A DNA stretch of 64,000 nt from Canicola haemoglobinophilus (GCF_002015075.1 NZ_MUXZ01000018.1:1-64000), one strand, 5' to 3'. Positions 50,756 to 60,560 are shown, counted from the first letter of the stretch. A program made the numbers and translations. Notes: generated by a model from the letters alone, not told the origin.

Positions 50756-53125
50756 ATGAAAAAACTCCTACTTGCCAGCCTATTGTTTGGCTCTACTAGC
50801 GTGATTGCAGCTCCATTTGTTGTGAAAGACATTCGTGTCAATGGTGTTCAAGCGGGCACTGAAAGTGCGGTCTTATCTGAAATACCAATTCGTATTGGAC
50901 AAAGAGCTACAGATAATGATATTTCAAATGTGGTTAGAACATTATTTTTGCGAGGCTATGATAATGTTCAGGCTGTTCGAGAGGGAGATACTTTAGTTAT
51001 TTCCGTATTACCGCGATTAGTTATTGCAGAAGTTACTTTAGAAGGAAATGAATCTATTCCTAATGAGGCTTTGAAGGAAAACTTAAATGCAAATGGTTTC
51101 GCAACAGGTGATATTGTAAATCGAGAAAAGCTGGAAGCTTTTCGTAAAAGTTTACTGGACCACTATCAAACAGTGGGACGTTATAATACCACTGTGGATG
51201 CTATTGTTAATCCACTGCCAAATAATCGAGCAGAAGTAAAAATCCAAATAAAAGAAAGTGATGTGGCAAAACTGAAAGAAGTGAGTTTTGAGGGAAATGA
51301 GGTTTTTAGTAGCGGTAAGCTACAAGAGCAGATGGAATTACAGCCAGATGCTTGGTGGAAATTATTTGGTAACAAATTTGAAGCAAATCAATTTAATCAA
51401 GATTTGGATCTTATTCGTGAGTTTTATTTAGAGCGTGGTTATGCAAAATTCCAAATTGTTGATACTGATGTTCAGTTAAACGATGAAAAAACAGAAGCTA
51501 GAGTTGCGATTAAAGTTAATGAAGGTGATAAATATTCTGTAAATAGTGCCCGCATTGTTGGTGATGTAGGTGGTATGTCTGAGGAATTATCTCCGTTGCT
51601 TAAACAAATCTATGTTGGAGATACTTTCCGTCGCAGCGATATTACTAATGTTGAACAGCTTATTAAAGCAAAATTAGGTGAGCAAGGATATGCAACTGCG
51701 CAAGTAGCTGTAAATCCAGTGTTTAATGATGCTGAGAAAACTATTGATTTAACTTTTGTTGTTGATGCGGGTCGTCGTTATTCTGTTCGACAAGTACGTT
51801 TCGAAGGTAATACGGTGACTGCTGATAGCACATTACGTCAGGAAATGCGTCAGCAAGAGGGTACTTGGTTATCTTCTCAGTTAGTAGACTTAGGTAAAGT
51901 GCGTTTAGAACGTACAGGTTTCTTTGAAAGTGTTGAAACAGAAACTAAAACTAACGATCAAATAAATGATCAAGTTGACGTTATTTATCGAGTCAAAGAG
52001 CGAAATACTGGAAGTATAAACTTTGGTATTGGTTATGGTACAGAAAGTGGCTTGAGTTATCAGGCAAGTGTGAAACAAGATAATTTCTTGGGAATGGGAT
52101 CGTCAATTAGCTTAGCTGCTGCACGTAATGATTATAGTACAAGTGTTAATTTAGGCTATAACGAACCATACTTTACTAAAGATGGTGTAAGTTTAGGTGG
52201 AAATGCGTTTTTTGAAAATTATGATAACTCAAAAAGTGATACTTCAGCTTCGTTTGGGCGTACAACTTATGGTGTAAATGGAACTTTAGGTTTCCCTGTA
52301 AATGAAAATAACTCTTACTATTTAGGATTGGGTTATGTTCACAACCAATTAAAAAATGTGACGAAAGAATTTAGCCGTGATTTATATCGTCAATCAATGA
52401 ATTATCCAGATTGGACTTTCAAATCACATGATTTTGAGTTTTCTTTCGGTTGGAATTATAACAGCCTAGACCGTGGTTATTTCCCTACATCTGGGGTGCG
52501 GGCAAGTATTGGAGGTAAAGTTACTATTCCTGGTTCAGATAATAAATACTACAAAATTAATGCTGATGTACAGGGGTACTATCCATTAGATCGTGATCAT
52601 GCTTGGATATTAACAGGTAAATTATCGGGTTCTTACGCAAATGGTTTTGGTGGAAAACGTTTACCTTTCTATCAAACTTATTCTGCAGGTGGTATTGGTT
52701 CAGTTCGTGGTTTTGAGTATGGTGCAATAGGCCCTAAAGCGATCTATTGGAATAATAACTGCAATGGTGGTGCTGGATATTGTTCATTGAGTGAAGATGT
52801 TGTGGGTGGTAATGCTATGACATTAGCAAGTATTGAACTTATTGTTCCAACTCCATTTGTTGCTGATAAAAACCAACGTTCAGTTAGAACATCAATCTTT
52901 GCTGATGCCGGTTCCGTATGGAACACTAAATGGAAATCGGATGGTAAAAACTTCACAAATGTACCAGATTACAGTAGCCCGAGTCGTATCAGAGCTTCTG
53001 CCGGTGTTGCATTCCAATGGAACTCTCCAATTGGACCATTGGTATTCTCTTATGCAAAACCACTTAAAAAATATCAAGGTGACCAAGTTGAACAATTCCA
53101 ATTTAGCATTGGGGGATCTTTCTAG
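50756..53125 (+). CDS. bamA: outer membrane protein assembly factor BamA
   Basis: A 789-residue Omp85 protein (D15 antigen in Haemophilus). Signal peptide to VIAA, five POTRA domains (about 22-420) and a 16-strand barrel. The conserved GSVRGFEYG loop motif and a C-terminal FQFSIGGSF insertion signal are present. It is the core of the machine that folds outer-membrane proteins. Ends before a hairpin preceding skp. Confidence 0.97.
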   Translation: MKKLLLASLLFGSTSVIAAPFVVKDIRVNGVQAGTESAVLSEIPIRIGQRATDNDISNVVRTLFLRGYDNVQAVREGDTLVISVLPRLVIAEVTLEGNESIPNEALKENLNANGFATGDIVNREKLEAFRKSLLDHYQTVGRYNTTVDAIVNPLPNNRAEVKIQIKESDVAKLKEVSFEGNEVFSSGKLQEQMELQPDAWWKLFGNKFEANQFNQDLDLIREFYLERGYAKFQIVDTDVQLNDEKTEARVAIKVNEGDKYSVNSARIVGDVGGMSEELSPLLKQIYVGDTFRRSDITNVEQLIKAKLGEQGYATAQVAVNPVFNDAEKTIDLTFVVDAGRRYSVRQVRFEGNTVTADSTLRQEMRQQEGTWLSSQLVDLGKVRLERTGFFESVETETKTNDQINDQVDVIYRVKERNTGSINFGIGYGTESGLSYQASVKQDNFLGMGSSISLAAARNDYSTSVNLGYNEPYFTKDGVSLGGNAFFENYDNSKSDTSASFGRTTYGVNGTLGFPVNENNSYYLGLGYVHNQLKNVTKEFSRDLYRQSMNYPDWTFKSHDFEFSFGWNYNSLDRGYFPTSGVRASIGGKVTIPGSDNKYYKINADVQGYYPLDRDHAWILTGKLSGSYANGFGGKRLPFYQTYSAGGIGSVRGFEYGAIGPKAIYWNNNCNGGAGYCSLSEDVVGGNAMTLASIELIVPTPFVADKNQRSVRTSIFADAGSVWNTKWKSDGKNFTNVPDYSSPSRIRASAGVAFQWNSPIGPLVFSYAKPLKKYQGDQVEQFQFSIGGSF

Positions 53126-53160
53126 GGAACTTTCGGCTATTTCAATAGTCAGATATCAGG

Positions 53161-53187
53161 TCTGAACAATGAGTAATGTTGTTCAGA
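53161..53187 (+). repeat. bamA-skp intergenic hairpin
   Basis: TCTGAACAA and TTGTTCAGA form a perfect 9-bp stem with a 9-base loop and no T-run, so it probably tunes mRNA processing or partial termination in the operon. Confidence 0.6.
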
Positions 53188-53223
53188 ACTAATTAAAAAC
53201 AATCTATTAAGGATACTTAAACA

Positions 53224-53802
53224 ATGAAAAATGTAGTAAAATTGACCGCTCTTTCTGTCGCATTAGGTTCATCAGTTGCAATGGCAAGTGATAATATTGC
53301 TTTCGTAAATACAGAATATTTATTTGCAAAGCATCCTGCACGCCAAGTTGAACTTCAAAAGTTAGATGAAGAATTTAAGGCTCCAGCGGAAAAATTACAA
53401 GCTGCAAATAAAGCGTTAGTTGAAAAACGTACTCAATTTGAAAAAGAAATTGATGCTAAAGCTAAAGCATTGGAAAAAGATGCTCCAAAATTACGTCAAG
53501 CTGACATCAAAAAACGTCAAGATGAAATTGCTAAGTTAGTAGAGAAACGTGATGCAGAGTTTAAAAAACTAGTTGAAGAACATCAAAAAAATGTTGCTGA
53601 ATTTCAAGCAAACGGTCAAAAACGTGAGGCTGAAATTAACCAACGTTTATTGACAGAAATTCAAACTGCAACAACCAATGTAGCTAAAGCAAAAAACTTT
53701 ACTGTCGTATTAGATGAAAAAACAGCTGTTTATTTTGCTGATGGTAAAAATATTACTGAAGAAGTTTTAAAAGCAATTCCAGCTCCAACACAGGCTAAAT
53801 AA
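53224..53802 (+). CDS. skp: periplasmic chaperone Skp
   Basis: A 192-residue protein with a signal peptide (ends VAMA) and a long Lys/Glu/Ala-rich coiled coil (about 40-140) typical of the jellyfish-shaped trimer that carries unfolded outer-membrane proteins to BamA. The stop overlaps the lpxD ATG (TAATG). Confidence 0.96.
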   Translation: MKNVVKLTALSVALGSSVAMASDNIAFVNTEYLFAKHPARQVELQKLDEEFKAPAEKLQAANKALVEKRTQFEKEIDAKAKALEKDAPKLRQADIKKRQDEIAKLVEKRDAEFKKLVEEHQKNVAEFQANGQKREAEINQRLLTEIQTATTNVAKAKNFTVVLDEKTAVYFADGKNITEEVLKAIPAPTQAK

Positions 53803-54827
53803 TGCAAGAATATTCTTTACAAGAATTAGCTCAACAAATCGGCGCTACCATTCGTGGTAACGCCGATGCTGTTGTTACAAATATAGCTCCTTTAGATAAA
53901 GCGGAAAGCAATCAGCTTACTTTTATTTCTAACCCTAAATTTCGAGAATTTTTAACACAATCGAAAGCGGGTGCCTTAATGGTAACTGAAAGTGATGTTG
54001 GATTTTGCGCTGAACATAGTAACTTGCTGGTGGTAAAAGATCCCTATGTTGCCTATGCTATTTTGGCACAATATATGGATAAAACACCTAAAGCAGCACA
54101 AGGTATTCATCAAAGTGCGGTGGTTTCTAGCGATGCAATTTTAGGTAAAAATGTATCTATTGGCGCTAATGCTGTTATCGAAGACGGCGTTGTACTTGGC
54201 GATAATGTGGTAATTGGTGCTGGATGTTTTATTGGTAAAAATGCACAAATTGACGCAAATACTCAACTTTGGGCAAATGTAAATATTTATCATGAAGTTC
54301 AGATCGGTTCAGATTGTTTAATTCAGTCAGGTGCAGTGATTGGTAGCGATGGATTTGGTTATGCTAATGATCGTGGTCGCTGGATTAAAATTCCTCAGAC
54401 TGGAACTGTGATTATTGGCAATCATGTTGAAATTGGCGCTTGCACCTGTATTGATCGTGGTGCTCTTGATGCGACAGTGATTGAAGATAATGTGATTATC
54501 GATAATCTTTGTCAAATCGCACATAATGTTCATATAGGAACGGGGACTGCAGTTGCTGGTGGCGTGATAATGGCCGGAAGCCTAAAAGTTGGTCGTTATT
54601 GCTTAATTGGTGGTGCGAGCGTTATCAATGGACACATGGAAATTTGTGATAAAGTGACTATTACTGGCATGGGGATGGTCATGCGTCCGATTACTGAGCC
54701 AGGAGTATATTCTTCTGGTATTCCATTACAACCAAATAAAGCTTGGCGAAAAACAGCTGCTTTAACCTTAGACATTGATAAAATGAATAAGCGATTAAAA
54801 GCTGTTGAGAAAAAATTAGCAGAATAA
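53802..54827 (+). CDS. lpxD: UDP-3-O-acylglucosamine N-acyltransferase
   Basis: A 341-residue lipid A enzyme with an N-terminal uridine-binding domain, a left-handed beta-helix of hexapeptide repeats (about 105-300), and the catalytic histidine in LCQIAHNVHIG. A helical C-terminus follows. fabZ, lpxA and lpxB, which often follow in other species, are absent: cmk comes next. Confidence 0.97.
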   Translation: MQEYSLQELAQQIGATIRGNADAVVTNIAPLDKAESNQLTFISNPKFREFLTQSKAGALMVTESDVGFCAEHSNLLVVKDPYVAYAILAQYMDKTPKAAQGIHQSAVVSSDAILGKNVSIGANAVIEDGVVLGDNVVIGAGCFIGKNAQIDANTQLWANVNIYHEVQIGSDCLIQSGAVIGSDGFGYANDRGRWIKIPQTGTVIIGNHVEIGACTCIDRGALDATVIEDNVIIDNLCQIAHNVHIGTGTAVAGGVIMAGSLKVGRYCLIGGASVINGHMEICDKVTITGMGMVMRPITEPGVYSSGIPLQPNKAWRKTAALTLDIDKMNKRLKAVEKKLAE

Positions 54828-54832
54828 AGAGT

Positions 54833-54863
54833 AAAATGCGTCATAATATATGGCGCATTTTTA
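54833..54863 (+). terminator. lpxD terminator
   Basis: AAAATGCG and CGCATTTT stem with T's. It closes the bamA-skp-lpxD unit. Confidence 0.75.
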
Positions 54864-54880
54864 TATGAAGGTATAAATAA

Positions 54881-55561
54881 ATGAACAAAAATTTAATTAT
54901 TACTGTAGATGGACCAAGTGGTGCAGGAAAAGGGACATTATGTTATGCCTTAGCTGAAAAACTTGGATTTCGATTATTAGATAGCGGTGCAATTTATCGT
55001 GTTACAGCATTAGCAGCACTTAAGAAAGAGATAGCATTAGATGATGAACCAAAATTAGCTGAATTAGCTCGTCATCTTAATATTCAATTTATCCCACAAG
55101 GGGGAGAAGTGCACATTATTTTAGATAATGAAAATGTCAGTGCACAGATTCGCACGCAAGAGGTTGCGGATGCTGCATCTAAAGTTGCCGTATTTTCGCA
55201 AGTAAGAAACGCGTTATTACAGTTACAACAAGATTTTGCAAATGAAAAAGGGCTTATTGCAGATGGGCGTGATATGGGCACTGTTGTTTTTCCAAATGCT
55301 CAAGTAAAACTATTCTTAGATGCAAGTGCGGAAGAAAGAGCAAAAAGACGCTATAAACAGTTGCAAAATAAAGGAATTAATGGTAAATTTGCGCAGATTT
55401 TAGCCGAGATAAAAGAACGTGATTTTCGCGATAGAAATCGTGCAGTCGCCCCACTAAAACCTGCTGAAGATGCTTTTTTGCTTGATAGCACAGAATTAAC
55501 TATCGAAGATGTGATAGATCAGGCAATAAATTATATTAATCAGGTAATGAAGCTTAGTTAA
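54881..55561 (+). CDS. cmk: cytidylate kinase
   Basis: A 226-residue CMP/dCMP kinase. The P-loop is VDGPSGAGKGTLCYAL, then LDSGAIYR, ADGRDMGTVVFP and RDRNRAVAPLKPAEDA. It lies upstream of rpsA, the conserved cmk-rpsA-ihfB order. Confidence 0.97.
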   Translation: MNKNLIITVDGPSGAGKGTLCYALAEKLGFRLLDSGAIYRVTALAALKKEIALDDEPKLAELARHLNIQFIPQGGEVHIILDNENVSAQIRTQEVADAASKVAVFSQVRNALLQLQQDFANEKGLIADGRDMGTVVFPNAQVKLFLDASAEERAKRRYKQLQNKGINGKFAQILAEIKERDFRDRNRAVAPLKPAEDAFLLDSTELTIEDVIDQAINYINQVMKLS

Positions 55562-55612
55562 AATTTATGTAACTCGTTTATTCAAGGATAGGATAAACAA
55601 TTATTATCAGCC

Positions 55613-55637
55613 CCACTTTTTATGGAAATCAAAGTGG
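55613..55637 (+). promoter_or_regulatory. rpsA leader hairpin
   Basis: CCACTTT (55613-55619) and AAAGTGG (55631-55637) form a 7-bp stem 30 bases before the rpsA start. Structured leaders mediate S1 autocontrol in gammaproteobacteria, so this may be part of such an element. Confidence 0.45.
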
Positions 55638-55668
55638 TCGTTATTAACTTAAATTTAGAAGATTAATT

Positions 55669-57312
55669 ATGTCAGAATCTTTTGCTCAACTATTTGAAGA
55701 ATCATTAAAAGACCTTGAAACTCGCTTAGGTTCAATCGTTAACGGTACTATTGTTGCTATTGAAAAAGGCTTTGTATATGTAGATGCTGGTTTAAAATCA
55801 GAAGCTCGTATTCCTGCTGAAGAATTCCAAAATGCACAAGGTGAATTAGATGTTAAAGTTGGCGACGTTGTAAACGTTGCATTAGACGCTGTTGAAGATG
55901 GTTTCGGTGAAACTAAACTTTCACGTGAAAAAGCGGTACGCCATGAATCTTGGATTGAATTGGAGAAAGCATACGAAGAACAAGCAACTGTTATCGGTTT
56001 AATCAACGGTAAAGTGAAAGGTGGTTTCACAGTTGAGTTAAATGGTGTTCGTGCATTCTTACCTGGTTCATTAGTGGATACTCGTCCAACTCGTGAAGCT
56101 GATCACCTATTAGGTAAAGAATTAGAATTCAAAGTAATTAAATTAGATCAAAAACGCAACAATGTTGTTGTATCTCGTCGTGCAGTAATCGAATCAGAAA
56201 GCAGCCAAGAGCGTGAAGAAATTTTAGCTAACTTAGCTGAAGGTTCTGAAGTTAAAGGTACTGTTAAAAACTTAACAGACTACGGTGCATTCGTTGATTT
56301 AGGCGGAGTTGATGGTTTATTACACATCACTGATATGGCTTGGAAACGTGTTAAACATCCAAGTGAAATCGTTAATGTTGGTGATGAAATCACAGTTAAA
56401 GTATTAAAATTTGATAAAGATAAAACACGTGTATCTTTAGGCTTAAAACAATTAGGTCAAGATCCTTGGATTGCTATCGCAGAAAATCATCCGGTAAACA
56501 GCAAATTAACAGGTAAAGTGACTAACTTAACTGATTATGGTTGCTTCATTGAGATTTTAGAAGGTGTTGAAGGTTTAGTTCACGTATCTGAAATGGATTG
56601 GACAAACAAAAATATTCACCCATCTAAAGTTGTTAACTTAGGTGATGTTGTTGAAGTGATGGCATTAGAAATTGACGAAGAACGTCGCCGCATCTCTTTA
56701 GGTTTAAAACAATGCAAACCTAACCCATGGTTACAATTCGCTGAAACTCACAACAAAGGTGATAAAGTTTCAGGTAAGATCAAATCAATCACTGATTTTG
56801 GTATCTTCATTGGTCTTGAAGGCGGCATCGATGGTTTAGTTCACTTATCTGACATTTCTTGGAATGTTCAAGGTGAAGAGGCCGTACGTAACTACAAAAA
56901 AGGCGATGAGGTAGAAGCTGTTGTATTACAAGTTGATTCTGCGAAAGAGCGTATTTCTTTAGGTATCAAACAACTTGAAGAAGATCCTTTCAATAACTTC
57001 ATTGCAGTAAATAAAAAAGGTGCGGTAGTAAGTGCTAAAGTTGTTGAAGTTGATGCTAAAGGTGCTAAAGTTGAATTAGATGCAGGCGCCGAAGGTTATA
57101 TTCGTACAGCTGATTTAACAAGTGAAGTTGCTGTAGGCGATGTAGTTGAAGCGAAATATACTGGCGTTGACCGTAAAGCTCGTATCGTTCACTTATCAGT
57201 GAAAGCGAAAGACCAAGCGGAAGAAGCAGCAGCTGTTGCAAATGTGAATAAAGAAGAAGTTGTTATTCCAAATGCAATGGCAGAAGCATTCAAAGCTGCA
57301 AAAGGTGAATAA
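55669..57312 (+). CDS. rpsA: 30S ribosomal protein S1
   Basis: A 547-residue protein with six S1 RNA-binding repeats. Repeats 3 and 4 are clearest (VKNLTDYGAFVDLGGVDGLL, VTNLTDYGCFIEILEGVEGL). It binds mRNA and initiates translation. The long AT-rich leader with no strong purine tract suits self-regulated S1 translation. Confidence 0.98.
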   Translation: MSESFAQLFEESLKDLETRLGSIVNGTIVAIEKGFVYVDAGLKSEARIPAEEFQNAQGELDVKVGDVVNVALDAVEDGFGETKLSREKAVRHESWIELEKAYEEQATVIGLINGKVKGGFTVELNGVRAFLPGSLVDTRPTREADHLLGKELEFKVIKLDQKRNNVVVSRRAVIESESSQEREEILANLAEGSEVKGTVKNLTDYGAFVDLGGVDGLLHITDMAWKRVKHPSEIVNVGDEITVKVLKFDKDKTRVSLGLKQLGQDPWIAIAENHPVNSKLTGKVTNLTDYGCFIEILEGVEGLVHVSEMDWTNKNIHPSKVVNLGDVVEVMALEIDEERRRISLGLKQCKPNPWLQFAETHNKGDKVSGKIKSITDFGIFIGLEGGIDGLVHLSDISWNVQGEEAVRNYKKGDEVEAVVLQVDSAKERISLGIKQLEEDPFNNFIAVNKKGAVVSAKVVEVDAKGAKVELDAGAEGYIRTADLTSEVAVGDVVEAKYTGVDRKARIVHLSVKAKDQAEEAAAVANVNKEEVVIPNAMAEAFKAAKGE

Positions 57313-57323
57313 TTAATTCACTG

Positions 57324-57350
57324 GCTGGTGTAGTTTATTATTACACCAGC
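57324..57350 (+). repeat. rpsA-ihfB intergenic hairpin
   Basis: GCTGGTGTA and TACACCAGC form a perfect 9-bp stem with a 9-base loop and only three T's after it. It is likely a partial terminator or mRNA-stability element. Confidence 0.6.
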
Positions 57351-57370
57351 TTTAAGCTGAGGAGTATATT

Positions 57371-57655
57371 ATGACCAAATCAGAACTTATCGAGCGTTTA
57401 GTATTAAAAAATCCTACCATTCCATTAAAAAATATAGAAAATGCTGTAAAAGAAATTTTAGAGCAATTGTCTTGTGCATTAGAGAATAGTGAAAGGGTAG
57501 AGATTCGAGGATTTGGTAGTTTTTCATTACATTTTCGTCAGCCAAGAGTAGGTCGTAATCCAAAAACTGGAGAGCAAGTAGACCTAGATGCAAAATCTGT
57601 ACCGCACTTTAAAGCAGGTAAAGAATTAAGAGAACGAATTGATATTTGCTCATAA
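57371..57655 (+). CDS. ihfB: integration host factor beta subunit
   Basis: A 94-residue HU/IHF-fold DNA-bending protein. VEIRGFGSFSLHFRQPRVGR is the beta-arm region, with NPKTGEQVDL following and a C-terminal helix. It partners IhfA. AGGAG ribosome-binding site. It may also serve the satellite's site-specific recombination, an inference. Confidence 0.96.
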   Translation: MTKSELIERLVLKNPTIPLKNIENAVKEILEQLSCALENSERVEIRGFGSFSLHFRQPRVGRNPKTGEQVDLDAKSVPHFKAGKELRERIDICS

Positions 57656-57671
57656 TATATAACTCAAAATT

Positions 57672-57701
57672 AACGACACTTTAAGTGTCGTTTTTTTTGT
57701 A
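57672..57701 (+). terminator. ihfB terminator
   Basis: AACGACACT-TTA-AGTGTCGTT followed by T7. Confidence 0.85.
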
Positions 57702-57751
57702 TTTTTTTGGCATAATGGCAGAGGTTTCATTTCTGTAATACTACATATTAT

Positions 57752-57765
57752 GTGATTTACATCAA
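57752..57765. promoter_or_regulatory. FNR/CRP-like site before lapA
   Basis: GTGAT-TTAC-ATCAA differs at one position from the FNR box TTGAT-N4-ATCAA and also resembles a CRP site (TGTGA-N6-TCAAA). It lies 29 bases before the lapA ATG. Confidence 0.4.
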
Positions 57766-57793
57766 ATAAATAAACTTATATTAGGAGAATGTA

Positions 57794-58090
57794 ATGCTTA
57801 AATATATTTTAGGATTTCTTTTATTAATTGCTGTTGTTTTAGTCGCAGTGACAATTGGTGCTAATAATGATCAGCTTATTACCTTTAACTATGTGATTGC
57901 TCAAAATGAATTGCGCTTATCAACTCTAGTTGCTTTATTGTTTGGACTCGGTTTAATTTTAGGTTGGCTAATCACAGCATTCTTCTACTTAAGATTAAAA
58001 CTTAAAAGCCTTTCTTTATCTCGTCAAGTAAAACGTCAAGCAGCGCTGATTACTGAACTAAACAAAAATCGAGATAATAAGGCTGCATAA
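57794..58090 (+). CDS. lapA: lipopolysaccharide assembly protein LapA
   Basis: A 98-residue inner-membrane protein with two helices (residues 3-23 and 42-66) and a basic cytoplasmic tail. It matches the DUF1049/LapA family that works with LapB to adjust lipid A synthesis through LpxC stability. Its stop overlaps the lapB ATG (TAATG). Confidence 0.92.
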   Translation: MLKYILGFLLLIAVVLVAVTIGANNDQLITFNYVIAQNELRLSTLVALLFGLGLILGWLITAFFYLRLKLKSLSLSRQVKRQAALITELNKNRDNKAA

Positions 58091-59286
58091 TGCTTGAGCT
58101 ACTTTTCCTGCTTTTACCTATTGCGGCTGCTTATGGCTGGTATATGGGACATCGTAGTGCAAGGAAAGATCAGGATAATATTAGCAATAAGCTTTCTCGT
58201 GATTATGTAGCTGGTGTTAATTTATTGCTATCTAATCAACGTGAAAAAGCTGCAGATTTATTTCTTGATATTCTACAAAAACAAGAGCAAGAAAATAATA
58301 TTGAAACCGGATCTCAATTTGAGGCTGAGTTAACCTTGGGGAATTTATACCGTTCTCGTGGTGAGGTTGATCGAGCTTTGCGTATACATCAGGCATTAGA
58401 TCGCAGTCCTAATTATACTTTTGAACAAAAACTTCTTGCGAAGCAACAATTAGCAAAAGATTTTATGGCGGTGGGTTTCTATGATAGAGCAGAAAGCCTT
58501 TATATTTTATTAGTTGATGAGCCAAATTATGCTGAAGGTGCATTGCAGCAGCTCACTGTTATTTATCAAAAGACGAAAGAATGGAAAAAAGCAATTAATG
58601 TTGCTGAAAAACTCGCTAAAATAGCCCCTCAAAAAAATAACACTGCATTAGCCCACTACTATTGTGAATATTCTCTGACTTTAGGTAGTGATGAGCGGGA
58701 ACAAGAACAAGCCATTAATCTTTTGCAACAAGCTTTGAATGTTTCAAAAACTAGTGTTAGAGCATCACTTCTTATTGCCGAACGCTATATTGTTAATTTA
58801 GAGTATAAAAGTGCGGTACAAAATTTAGAAAATGTTTTAGAACAAAACGCTGATTATGTTGGTGAAGTTTTGCCAGCATTGAAATATTGCTATCAAGAAT
58901 TAAATCAATTAGATAACTTTGAGCTATTTCTCATCCGAGCTAGCCAAATTTGCCGTAACAGCGCAGTTGATTTAGCCTTATCAGACCTTATTGCAGAAAA
59001 GGATGGGATTATGGCAGCGCAATCGAAGTTATACCAACAATTAGGACAGAACCCAAGCACCTTTATTTTTCATCGTTTTATCCAATATCAAATTGATACC
59101 GCAGAAAATGGCAGAGCAAAAGACAGTCTCGTTTTATTGCATAAAATGGTTGGAGATAGAATAGCACGAGGGTTTAGCTATCGCTGTAGTAATTGTGGCT
59201 ATCAGACACATAAATTATTATGGAACTGTCCAGCTTGTCAGCGGTGGGAAAAAATTAAGCCGATAACAGGAATTGAACACAATTAA
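58090..59286 (+). CDS. lapB: lipopolysaccharide assembly protein LapB
   Basis: A 398-residue protein with an N-terminal membrane helix (LLFLLLPIAAAYGWYMGHRS), about nine TPR repeats and a C-terminal rubredoxin-type metal knuckle (CSNCGYQTHKLLWNCPACQRW). It regulates LpxC proteolysis by FtsH. Translationally coupled to lapA and followed 12 bases later by pyrF. Confidence 0.95.
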   Translation: MLELLFLLLPIAAAYGWYMGHRSARKDQDNISNKLSRDYVAGVNLLLSNQREKAADLFLDILQKQEQENNIETGSQFEAELTLGNLYRSRGEVDRALRIHQALDRSPNYTFEQKLLAKQQLAKDFMAVGFYDRAESLYILLVDEPNYAEGALQQLTVIYQKTKEWKKAINVAEKLAKIAPQKNNTALAHYYCEYSLTLGSDEREQEQAINLLQQALNVSKTSVRASLLIAERYIVNLEYKSAVQNLENVLEQNADYVGEVLPALKYCYQELNQLDNFELFLIRASQICRNSAVDLALSDLIAEKDGIMAAQSKLYQQLGQNPSTFIFHRFIQYQIDTAENGRAKDSLVLLHKMVGDRIARGFSYRCSNCGYQTHKLLWNCPACQRWEKIKPITGIEHN

Positions 59287-59298
59287 AAGGAAAAGAGA

Positions 59299-59994
59299 AT
59301 GGCGAGTAAAATAATTGTTGCATTGGACTATGAAACTGAAATTGAGGCTTTAAATTTAGTTGATCAACTTGACCCGAGCTTGTGCCGTTTAAAAGTAGGT
59401 AAAGAAATGTTTACGACTTTAGGTTCTAATTTTGTTAAACAGTTACATAACCATCATTTTGATGTTTTTCTTGATTTAAAATTTCATGATATTCCCAATA
59501 CAGTTGCAAGAGCGGTGCGTTCTGCAGCAGATTTAGGTGTTTGGATGGTAGATTTGCATGCAAGTGGCGGATTACGCATGATGGAGGAGGCAAAAAAAAT
59601 CCTAGAACCTTATGGCAAAGATGCGCCTTTATTAATTGCAGTGACTGTACTCACCAGTATGGAAGATTTAGATTTATTGCAAATTGGTATTAATGCATCT
59701 CCAATGGAGCAAGTTATTCGATTAGCAAATTTAGCTCAAAGAGCAGGGCTAGATGGTGTTGTTTGTTCACCAAAAGAAGTAGAAATCTTACGTTCCCAGT
59801 GTGAGAAAGCATTTAAATTCATTACACCAGGAATTCGCCCTATTGGAAGTGAATTTGGCGATCAACGTCGAGTCATGACACCTTTAGATGCCATCAAAGC
59901 GGGTTCAGATTATTTAGTTATTGGACGGCCAATTACGCAAGCAAATAACCCAGCACAAGTATTGCGAGAAATAAATGCTTCAATTTATGGATAA
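59299..59994 (+). CDS. pyrF: orotidine 5'-phosphate decarboxylase
   Basis: A 231-residue TIM-barrel enzyme making UMP. The catalytic Asp-Lys-Asp array is in VFLDLKFHDIPNT. GVVCSPKEVE, FITPGIRP and YLVIGRPIT are phosphate-binding loops. It lies between lapB and yciH, a conserved order. Confidence 0.97.
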   Translation: MASKIIVALDYETEIEALNLVDQLDPSLCRLKVGKEMFTTLGSNFVKQLHNHHFDVFLDLKFHDIPNTVARAVRSAADLGVWMVDLHASGGLRMMEEAKKILEPYGKDAPLLIAVTVLTSMEDLDLLQIGINASPMEQVIRLANLAQRAGLDGVVCSPKEVEILRSQCEKAFKFITPGIRPIGSEFGDQRRVMTPLDAIKAGSDYLVIGRPITQANNPAQVLREINASIYG

Positions 59995-60000
59995 TAAAAT

Positions 60001-60318
60001 ATGGAAAGTTCATTAGTTTACTCCACAGAAGTGGGCAGAATTAAACAGGAAAAAGTGAAGGAAACACGTCCTAAAGGAGATGGAGTGGTTCGCATTCAGC
60101 GTCAAACAAGTGGGAGAAAGGGAAGTGCGGTTTGTGTTATCACAGGTTTAGATATAACAGATGATGAACTAAAAAAATTAGCTGCTGAGATGAAAAAACG
60201 TTGTGGTTGTGGTGGAACTGCTAAAAATGGAACAATTGAAATTCAAGGCGATAAAAGAGATACACTTAAAACGTTGTTAGAGCAGAAAGGATTTCAAGTT
60301 AAATTGGCAGGTGGATAA
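60001..60318 (+). CDS. yciH: SUI1/eIF1-like translation factor YciH
   Basis: A 105-residue eIF1-fold protein (VRIQRQTSGRKGSAVCVITG, then KKRCGCGGTAKNGTIEIQGD). It can influence initiation fidelity, though its physiological role is unclear. It starts 6 bases after pyrF. Confidence 0.93.
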   Translation: MESSLVYSTEVGRIKQEKVKETRPKGDGVVRIQRQTSGRKGSAVCVITGLDITDDELKKLAAEMKKRCGCGGTAKNGTIEIQGDKRDTLKTLLEQKGFQVKLAGG

Positions 60319-60343
60319 TAAATTCATCATTAATTTAGAACAG

Positions 60344-60375
60344 CCCTATATAAGTGAAATTATATAGGGTTTATT
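60344..60375 (+). terminator. yciH terminator
   Basis: CCCTATATA and TATATAGGG stem with TTTATTTT following. It ends the lapA-yciH transcription unit. The remaining gap up to 60653 contains the porin control region. Confidence 0.8.
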
Positions 60376-60483
60376 TTGATAACCTAAGCTGATATAAGTA
60401 ATATTTAATTGAAAAATATGAAAATATACAGATGAAAATGAAGGTTGAAGATCTGAAATAAAGTTCAAACTTTATTTAAAAAA

Positions 60484-60556
60484 TGTGATCTGTATCACTA
60501 AGATAACAAGATTTTTGTTGAATTTTGTTGACAGCGTGGCATTTCTTTGCCAACAT
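60484..60556 (+). promoter_or_regulatory. porin promoter with CRP site
   Basis: TGTGA-TCTGTA-TCACT at 60484-60499 matches the CRP consensus closely. TTGACA lies at 60528-60533, with a weak -10 (CAACAT, 60551-60556) at 17 bases. The CRP centre is about -70, a class I position. cAMP-dependent control of the porin is likely. Confidence 0.6.
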
Positions 60557-60560
60557 AGCT

